DNA of 64,000 nucleotides from Simmondsia chinensis (Eukaryota > Streptophyta > Magnoliopsida > Caryophyllales > Simmondsiaceae): contig JAGTTD010000005.1 of NCBI GenBank assembly GCA_018398585.1, positions 33,854,750 to 33,918,749 on the forward strand. The letters are read 5' to 3'. The notes beneath the pieces were generated by a model. The model had not been told where the DNA came from. It saw only the letters and a program-made list of their open reading frames with translations, and did no database searches. A program made the position numbers and the translations under genes. Positions 56,454 to 64,000 of the stretch are shown here, piece after piece. How positions within the stretch are numbered: position 1 is the first letter of the stretch; the number at the start of each line of letters is the position of its first letter.

Positions 56454-57034
56454 TTTGATTCTTTTACTTTGTGTTAATCTAATTCATGAACTATTTATGA
56501 CATCATGTGACTTCTAAGAGTTCAAACATGTCATATGCAAGTCACCCAACATAAACCCACATGTTGTAGACACCAACCTAACAACAATTTTACTCTAGAA
56601 CTAAATTGACACAACATCAATTGTACAGAAACTAAATTTACACAATTAAAAGTAAAAGGAGTAAACTATCACGGTAGACAAAATACAAAGACATATTGCG
56701 TAAATAAACCAAAAAAAGAAAAAAGAAAAAAACCGCAAGAAACTTACACTTGGAAGTTGTATCTCCAAAGGCTCATCATCTGCAAAATGATCCTTCTTCG
56801 GCGTCACTGCTTATTTCTGCAAACTGCTTGTGTGTTTTAACATATGCTCATCAAAAATGAGATTATCAACACAATACTTTACAAGAGAACTTTCTATACA
56901 TTATTGCTCTTCTCCTACCTCATGCCATCCATCCCGTAAAAGCAGGTCAAAATTCTGGTACCGACTCCCATACCCGAAGCTCAACCGATGCCAGTAAACT
57001 TGCTTCGTTGAAACAGTAAATATCCCGGTTGATA

Positions 57035-57210
57035 ACTGTGAAATTTCACCGGACCTTAAGCCTAATATATGGAATTGGCATATGTGAGGTCTACATCTAA
57101 AATCAATCAGCATTAAGTGGGGTAGCTCACAGGCTTATATATTGCTTTCTTCTGTCTCACAACTCCAATGCAAGACAATTTAACTATACTCACAAATGAC
57201 GTTCTAACAC
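57035..57210. repeat. Dispersed repeat, copy 3 of the 13251 family
   Basis: AACTGTGAAATTTCACC, GAATTGGCATATGTGAG, CAGGCTTATATATT and GACAATTTAACTATACTCAC are in the same order as in 13251-13440. It ends about 55 bp beyond the stop codon of the PII1 gene, so it may form part of its 3' UTR. Confidence 0.5.
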
Positions 57211-57264
57211 TAACAATATGCATAGTCTACAGGGGTCAGGTAGTATTTACATATAGGCTCACCG

Positions 57265-60200
57265 TTACCAGTTGGTAACATCGATGACACCCGTTTCTCG
57301 AACCAGCCTTTCCGTTAAAGCAGAAAGACGGGCAACTTCAGATTTGACCCGAAACAAACATCCATTGTTCTCAACAACACTTGTCCCGGGATCAACTTCA
57401 CTTTGTGGGAAGATACTAGAACCGAGATCATCCTCTACGCTCAAGCTCGCTTTACACAAAAGCACTCGACTCATCTCCGCAAGTTTACTGAGCGCATTAG
57501 TCGCAGCTTCAACCTCCAGCTCTGCTGCTTCCAGTCGGAGCTTCTCAATGGCCAGGTCCGAAATGCTTCTCTCTCCTACTCTCTCTTGCGCAAAGGCATA
57601 TAGCTTCTTTAGCTCGTTAGCGTCTTTAAGCGTTTCTTCCTTCACTCTCTCCAGCTCTCTCTCCTTGGCATCGAGCCTTTCAAGAACAGTTTCCAGTTCC
57701 TCATCTTTCATCGAAAGTTGCCTCTTCACACCCAGAACTTCTCTTTCCTTCATTCTCAGATTCACTCTCATCAACTCGAGCTCCTTCTCAAGTTGTTTCT
57801 TTTCCCACTTATAAGGATCAGGTTTATCGCCATATGAGCTCGAGGTGTAGTAATCATTATCCTTCGGGGAGATAATGAGTTTGTTAGTAAGACCGACGAT
57901 TCTTTCCACCACAGATTCAGCTTCTGAAGCTTTAATCTTTGCATCATTTAATTCATGCCTTATCGTCTCAGTATACTCTTCTTTTTCCTTGATCAACGAA
58001 GTTGCTAGAATAAGCTCATCTTCCTTGCTATTCATAAGCAACTTCAGCTCTGAAACCTCAGTGATTACTTCCTCTAACCTCTTCTTTGCGGTGAAAAGCT
58101 CGAGATCCCTCTCTTGGAGGACAAGACGAAGCGAAAATTGCTCAGATTTCAAACTTTGAATCTCCATTTTCGCCTCCACCAGTTCTGTCTCTTTGACTTC
58201 TAAGAGACTACTCGTTTCGCCAAGTTCGGTATTCTTCTTATCAAGTTCATCTTTGAGTAAAGATATTTCTCTGATTTTTTCTTCAAGTGAACTTTTTTCC
58301 TTGCGCAACTCGTCTTGTAGATCCTCCATTAACTCACCCTTCATCGATAAGTCCTCTTCAAGTTCCTTATTTCGAGCCTCGGCGGTCCTAAGTTTCTCTC
58401 GCTCGTTTCCCACTTCTATTTGCGCATTTCTTAGACTATTCATATAACCCATAATATTTTTCTTCTGTTCCTCGAGTTCTGCGAGTTGGGTCTCGAGTAA
58501 CTTCTCTCTCTCCTCCATTCTCTCTCTAGACGAAGCCAACGACTTTTGAGAAGAAACCAACTCGGATCTCACATCGATAAGAAGCTTCTTCACCCTCTGG
58601 AAATCTTCTACAGTTTCCTTACTTTCAGCGATGCGATTCGATGTTTCCTCTCCGAGCTTTCTTAGTTCTTCCTGCGCCATTAACCATTCCACTGTCTGTT
58701 TCTCCAGCTTCCTCTCTACAACTCTCAGTTTCTCCCCTTCGAGTTTTTCCCGCATCACCGACTCCTCGAGCTCTCTTTCCTTCTCTTCGAGGGCATTCCT
58801 TAGTTCTTGAACTTCGATTTCTTGTTTTTCGATAACCCCATTTGCTTTGTCAAGAAGCTGAGACTTCAATTCAAGCTCGGTTTTAGCGTTGCCAGCTTCC
58901 TCGCTCTTTTTTACCAAGTCGTCTCGCATTTCATCCATTTCTGCTTCTTTTAGTGAAAGTACAGAACGTAAAGTGACGATTTCCTAGTGATGCAACACAA
59001 AAGAAGACAATTAATGATTGTAGTAAATATGATATTTTATTCAATTTCATTAGACTATTGATAGGATCATAATAGAATATATCTTTTTCAGTCAATAGGA
59101 TATTATAGTTAATAGTTATCATTATTTCAGTAACCAATGATATTGTTTCTATGTCAGAAAAGTAGCTTTCTAATTTGTATTTATCTCTTTAATTTCTTTT
59201 TAGATGATAAGGAGTGTAATGTTACCCTAATAAGGGCCGCCAACAATTGAGGGAGGGGGGAAACTATTCTCAAGCTCAATACCTCACGTTTGGGGGATGG
59301 GTAGCCAAACCACTACATCAAACCTAACAGTTCATATTTATTTCCTTAGTTATCCAATCGGAATTAGCTTTTGCCTATAAATATAGCACCGTAATTTGTT
59401 ATCTTGCATGCAAGCTGTGCTACATTACCTGGCCACGCTCCTTCAATAGCAGCTTCAAATCTTCGATTTGTCGTGCCTGAGAAATCAACTTAAGATTTGC
59501 CTCCCTTACCTCCTCCTCCAATCTTTCCTGCTTCCAGGACACTGTAGCGATTTCCTTCTCTCTCTTTTCCATCTCCTCTTTCACTCGGTTCAATTCGTCG
59601 TGCTCCAGCTTCACCATTCTTTCTCCTTGGTCTAGATCTTCTTCTTTCTTCTTCAATGCCGCCAATGCAGCTTGAAGATCAGATTCGAGGGTCCCAAGAT
59701 TAAATCCCATATGGCTGTTAGAAAAATGCGAATCTCCGTTCATTTGTTTTTCGAGTTTATGAGTTTGTTCGAACAAGCGCTCAAGAAGAGCTCGAGCAGG
59801 TTCGGGTGCACCATTGGTGCTGATGCTCGATCTCCGGTCTCCGAATTCCGACTTGACAACATTAAGGGTACTGCTTCTCCTGTCTGTCAAGATGGATAAT
59901 CTCTTGCAATTCCTATGTAGCCTGAGAGCGCACAACTGCAAAGAAAAACAATAATTAAAGATTCCATTTGTTTTGATGGAAAGTACGCTTTGACTCAATT
60001 CTATTATTTCTTTGCATAACTTCATAGTAGCAATACAAATGTGGAAAATCTTTTGGTCCATTCAGAAGAAATTGACTTCCCCTCAATGAAAGGGGGAAAC
60101 ATGTTTTGTCATAATCTCATGGCAAGTGCTTCACTTGAACCTCAATTTGGCCAAACATGAACATCATAGAAATCTATAGAATGAAACTATTTTCTTTAGT

Positions 60201-63200
60201 TAGAAAATGTTTTGGCTAAGCATGATGACAAAGTCCTCCGATATTGGATTAGAGGGACATCCTAAGTATGGTTGGTCTGGAGATTTTAAGGATGATGTGA
60301 ATTTGACTGGTGGGCCCTTTTTTGATAACCGAGGTGCCCAAATGACCTTGAGCACACCTTGAACGACCCACTTTATATTATCATACTAGTTAATACTGTG
60401 AATACATATGCATTTATAATGTATCACAAAAAGATTGTTATTTCTCCAATTTCAATTCTTGATACACGACAAATGCAAACTGATAAAATAGTTGATGCTC
60501 GAAAGGGATCCTCAACAGATTGGGATCCCGAACAACTACTTCTATCACCTTAGAATCTTGACCGGCCTTGGTCCTAAGTAGCCAAAGCACGTAAGTCGCA
60601 GATCTGGCATCTACAACCATTGAAGGCATATACCCCATAAAAAAGACAGTCTTTGGAGACGCCAACAAAAACATTCATTTGAGGCCATGTTTGCTCATAT
60701 GTTTCACATGACCGTTACATTTTCATTTTTCCCGACAAATTCAAGATTAATGAATCTGTAAACCTTAGTCACAAGTAATAGTCTCCGGTACATCAAAAAG
60801 ATCAACTTCAAACATCTCTAGCTTGGTCAAAATTCCGTCGAACTTTAGGTTTGTCTAAAGAGTTTCGCATTTGAAGTCCGCATAAAAGCTTAAAGTAGGT
60901 TTCATCATACAAGCAATTGACATAAAAAATTCGGGAACTCTTGTCTAGAACAATGAGCCAGACCCAAAAATAAGGGATGAAAAGTTGAATCATTTCATTT
61001 TAATAAAAAGTGCAACCTATAGACCCTATATTCAAAATCTCAAACCCGTGTTCTTAAACGCAAACCACAATCCAAAACCTTTGGTAATTGTCAAGCATTT
61101 AACAGAACCAACGATCCCAAAAACTTATGTTATCAGATGAAAGCCTAACCTAGGGATAGTTTTATGCTCTACCATATCCCCTCCTGCGGGTATATTAGGG
61201 TTGAACCTTGTATAATGTACATGCATATTTCATGCTGTGTCTAAGATTATATTACTATTAATAATAATGGGGTTGATTTGAGCTTCAAACCTCTCAATCA
61301 AAAATATTCCAATAACACTACAAGAAATACGAACCGCTGCTATGTAAAGGCCTGCTAGCGAACTGCAATTCACATATCAACAAAACCAAACCCTAACTTA
61401 CAATCCCATGATTCCAAAGTTCTCAAGCTCCACACCCAAACAATTATCACATTTCCAATATATTACAAGCCAATTTTGTGTTTCGCTTTTATATTTATTT
61501 CGGTCTATAAATAGGAAATGGGACATATTTGGAGTTTATTTTGATTGAAATGAAAATCTTTTCCCCTTTTATCTCTCTCTATCTCATGCGGTTACTCCAG
61601 GATTGATCAAAAGAAGCGGAGAATCCCAATCGAGGAGCAATCACTGACGCTCTCCTATTGCAAATTGACCATGGTCGATGGCTCTCTTGCAAGAAGAGGA
61701 GGAAAGTGATGTAGTTGAGAGGAAAAGGGAAAGGATGGAGACTAGAGATTGATCTAGAGAGAGAAGAAAATGGAGATATCATGTTACTGATACAATCAAA
61801 ATATAGTGGTCATGTGAGGGGTAGTTTAGATATTAATTAAATCAGCTAAACCCTTCAATCCAACTATACCCTTCCCTAGCTCTATAAATAAGAATCTACA
61901 AGCCTTCATTATAGAGGAGTGTGGATGAATTGTTTGAGTCTCTCTTTCGGCCTCCCTCCCCCTTCCCTCCCTCGGCTATCTCTCTCTCTTCTTCCTCTTC
62001 CTCTTCCTACTTCCCTCTTATACTTACATTCTTTATTACCTACCTTGTACTTCATACTTTTATACATTGATTTAAATTTACTCATTGTAAAGCTTGGAAT
62101 ATGCTATCAATACATACTATGCTTTGATTTGGTTGATTGGATTGTGTTCAATTTGTGTTTGATTACTTTGATTCGTATCAATTATTACTCAATGAAAGGA
62201 TTATACATGCCATCACAAACCCGCTTTTATAGCCAAAATAATGTAAGAAAACTAACCTAACAACTTTTCCCGCCAAGTAACCAACAACTAGAAGAAACTG
62301 ACTTTTGAAATACAATACCTCAACTAGGAACGGCAATGGGTCAAATTTGGGTCAGGTTTGCCTTTATCCAGATTCAACCTAGAAAAAATCCGATCTAACC
62401 TAAATCCAGAAAAAATCCATTTATTCTATAAAAATTCAACCCAAATCCAAATCTATCGGATGGAACAGATACCTGACCCAAATCCATAACCCATTTAAAC
62501 CTACACAAAATTATAATATTATAATTCTATTATCAATATATATAATAATAATGTAATAATTGTACCTCAAAAATCAATATTTGGATTAACCATTAAGTCT
62601 TTCTTTTTCTTTATTTAATATGTCTAATAATTGTAATATACTATTAGACAATCATTCAAAAAACTCTTAACCAATAGTCCTTATACACTAAATAGAATTT
62701 GGGATTGGATTTGGGTCGGGTTTGGGTTGGATTTGATGTCATCCAAATCCAATCGGACCCAAAACCCATTTATCAACATCAAAATCCAAATCCATTTAAA
62801 ATCTATTTTTTACATCCAAATCCATCATGAGTGAATTAGGTTGGATGGATATCCGATGGATTTGGGTCCAATTGCCATCCCTAACCTCAACCTAACGATT
62901 ATGCAAACCGCAGCATAGCAACTACCGGGATAAAAATCAACTATATCTCTCTCGCCCTCTAATTTCTCTCTTATTTTCTATCTCCTTTCGCTCTTATTTC
63001 TACAATTTCTCTATCAAATATTTTGATTCGTGACACAATAACAATTATCCCAATAAAAAATTTTAGCTTAAATCATAGAAAACAAACAACCAATTTCTAG
63101 AACATAAATAGCCAGACGCAAATTACCCCTGTTTGTCAACTGAGTAAAGAAGGTGAGGATATACCTTTATTAGACTAATTTTCTTGAGCGGTAAATCACT

Positions 63201-63580
63201 CTATTTTTTTAATTCTCAGTTTGGGATAAAGAGAAAAAGGGTAATTTTTTTTTTAAAAAGTTGAACTATTTTGTTTATATTTTAACTATAATTCTCTTTA
63301 TACTTACCCAGTACCTAATTGCCCAACAAGGTAATTTATTACCCCGCTTTACCATTGTTACCCTTATGATAGGAGAATACCTTGTCATTCCCCTCTTGAT
63401 GTTCTTTACACCTCTTTAGCTCCTTTACCCGATTGCCAAACAAAGTATTACGAAAGCAACAAAAGAAATCATTAATTAGCGGAAAAATACGAAAGAAATT
63501 GTAAAATTGACCTTGAAATGACACCGGCAATAGGTAGTTGAAAGATGATGATGGGAACCAAGAGAGGCTGAGAACGCCAT
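57265..63580 (-). CDS. PII1: Plastid long coiled-coil protein, starch initiation factor MRC/PII1 type
   Basis: Exons on the minus strand: 63580-63512 (23 codons), 59935-59429 (169 codons) and 58983-57265 (572 codons and stop). All joins are phase 0 with GT-AG introns; total 764 residues. Residues 1 to about 45 (MAFSASLGSHHHLSTTYCRC and beyond) lack acidic residues and look like a chloroplast transit peptide. EPARALLERLFEQTHKLEKQ lies near 70-90. Almost all the rest to about residue 680 is heptad-rich Glu/Lys/Leu coiled coil. The end has VKSEVARLSALTERLVRETG before VIDVTNW. Size, layout and C-terminus fit Arabidopsis AT4G32190 (MRC, also PII1, about 780 residues), which works with starch synthase SS4 in starting starch granules. 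The first exon is short and lies 3.6 kb from exon 2, so it is less sure (about 0.75). Another plastid coiled-coil protein is the main alternative. Confidence 0.88.
59936..63511 (-). other. Intron 1 of PII1, 3.6 kb
   Basis: No coding exon found inside. It holds a candidate solo LTR (61788-62180), a repeat rich in AATCCAAATCC/GGATTTGGGTT words (about 62330-62880) and a TTACCC-rich MITE-like repeat (about 63120-63450) related to that split by the SINE at 45631-45801. Confidence 0.6.
61788..62180 (+). mobile_element. Candidate solo LTR
   Basis: Begins TGATACAATC and ends GATTCGTATCA (inverted ends). Contains CTCTATAAATAAG (TATA-like) at about 61880 followed by a long CT-rich leader, as in an LTR. 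No matching target duplication was seen. Confidence 0.35.
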
Positions 63581-64000
63581 AGCTCACCTCCCCAGCACAT
63601 CAGTGTCCAAAATTAATTAACTAATTGTTCAAAAACCCTAATTGAAGTCTAATTAGAGAGAGAAAGGGGCCAAGAGAAGAAGAATCAATTGGAGAGAAAT
63701 ATTAAAGGAAGAGCAAACCCTAGAATTCGAATTTGGGAGAGAGGGGAAAAGGTAGAACCTTGAAGGAGGGCGCATGTTAGTGAGGGTTGGCTTAGTTTTT
63801 ACTAACGTGCGCAGGTTAGATTGAAGAATACACACCCACAATCCATCAATGAGAGAGAGAGAAAGAGAGAGGTGGTTGGCCTCTGTTTTTTTCGCCCCTT
63901 TTTCATATTTTGGGCAGCGAGGTACTGGGTTATCCCGGCCAACTCGGCCTATAAAAAAGTCCACAATTATTATAAACAGGTAAATTATAAGTATATTCTC
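63581..64000 (-). promoter_or_regulatory. Upstream region and leader of PII1
   Basis: A purine-rich leader-like sequence lies upstream of the start codon on the minus strand, with a GA/CT run at 63851-63871. No TATA box could be assigned with confidence, and the window ends soon after. Confidence 0.4.

Larger units (their letters stand above)
53560..57264. other. Intergenic region between the atpG fragment and PII1
   Basis: No gene. It contains a 29-base poly(G) run, GAGC-rich repeat sequence (55640-55932), a 5S-headed SINE (56163-56453), MITE-related sequence (about 56590-56710) and a dispersed repeat (57035-57210). The part from about 54100 to 55600 shows nothing recognisable apart from A runs. 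Confidence 0.45.

Noticed and set aside
57272..57814. 180-codon plus-strand open frame
   Set aside because: Serine-rich mirror of the coiled-coil exon on the opposite strand.
61579..61782. Serine-rich minus-strand frame considered as first exon of PII1
   Set aside because: No donor site joins it in phase to exon 2, and the exon at 63580-63512 gives an exact phase 0 join.

Overview
This is a nuclear chromosome window from a eudicot plant. The evidence is GT-AG introns, a chloroplast-targeted ATP synthase subunit, a plastid coiled-coil protein, plant-type Copia and L1-like retrotransposons, 5S-rRNA/TS-type SINEs and an AT-rich background. The species cannot be named from the sequence.

Four protein-coding genes can be assembled exon by exon. 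(1) 15228-3071, minus: a ten-exon nucleotide-sugar transporter of 335 residues, closest to Arabidopsis UGNT1 (AT4G32272). (2) 41208-48542, plus: a five-exon ubiquitin-fold protein of 270 residues, like AT4G32270 and the SNRNP25 Ubl domain. (3) 52227-52868, plus: the intronless nuclear gene for chloroplast ATP synthase subunit b' (atpG/PDE334, AT4G32260). (4) 63580-57265, minus: a three-exon coiled-coil protein of 764 residues matching MRC/PII1 (AT4G32190), a plastid starch-granule initiation factor. As far as I recall the locus numbers, these four lie in the same order on Arabidopsis chromosome 4, so the window is a conserved gene block stretched by transposons. They do not form a pathway, though atpG and PII1 both act in the chloroplast.

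The 26 kb between genes 1 and 2 is mostly nested retroelements. A 5'-truncated LINE (18062-26385; 18-bp target duplication) was split by a Copia element (18160-23152) and by a LINE fragment that has ORF1 joined directly to a 3' UTR (24163-25625, minus; 12-bp duplication). A second LINE fragment (minus; 16-bp duplication) was split by an older Copia (30303-40140; duplication CTACA). That Copia in turn carries two related large LTRs in opposite orientation. Introns and other spacers hold many SINEs, MITEs, a TRIM and a solo LTR.

The most interesting repeat is a SINE family whose head is 5S rRNA and whose tail looks like the TS SINE family with a (TTG)n end. There are eleven copies or fragments here, several with clear target duplications. 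Also notable are a Copia whose leader contains a TRIM interior and a second primer-binding site, five poly(C)/poly(G) runs of 20-29 bases, and a duplicated 3' fragment of atpG. No cellular gene system that looks new was found.
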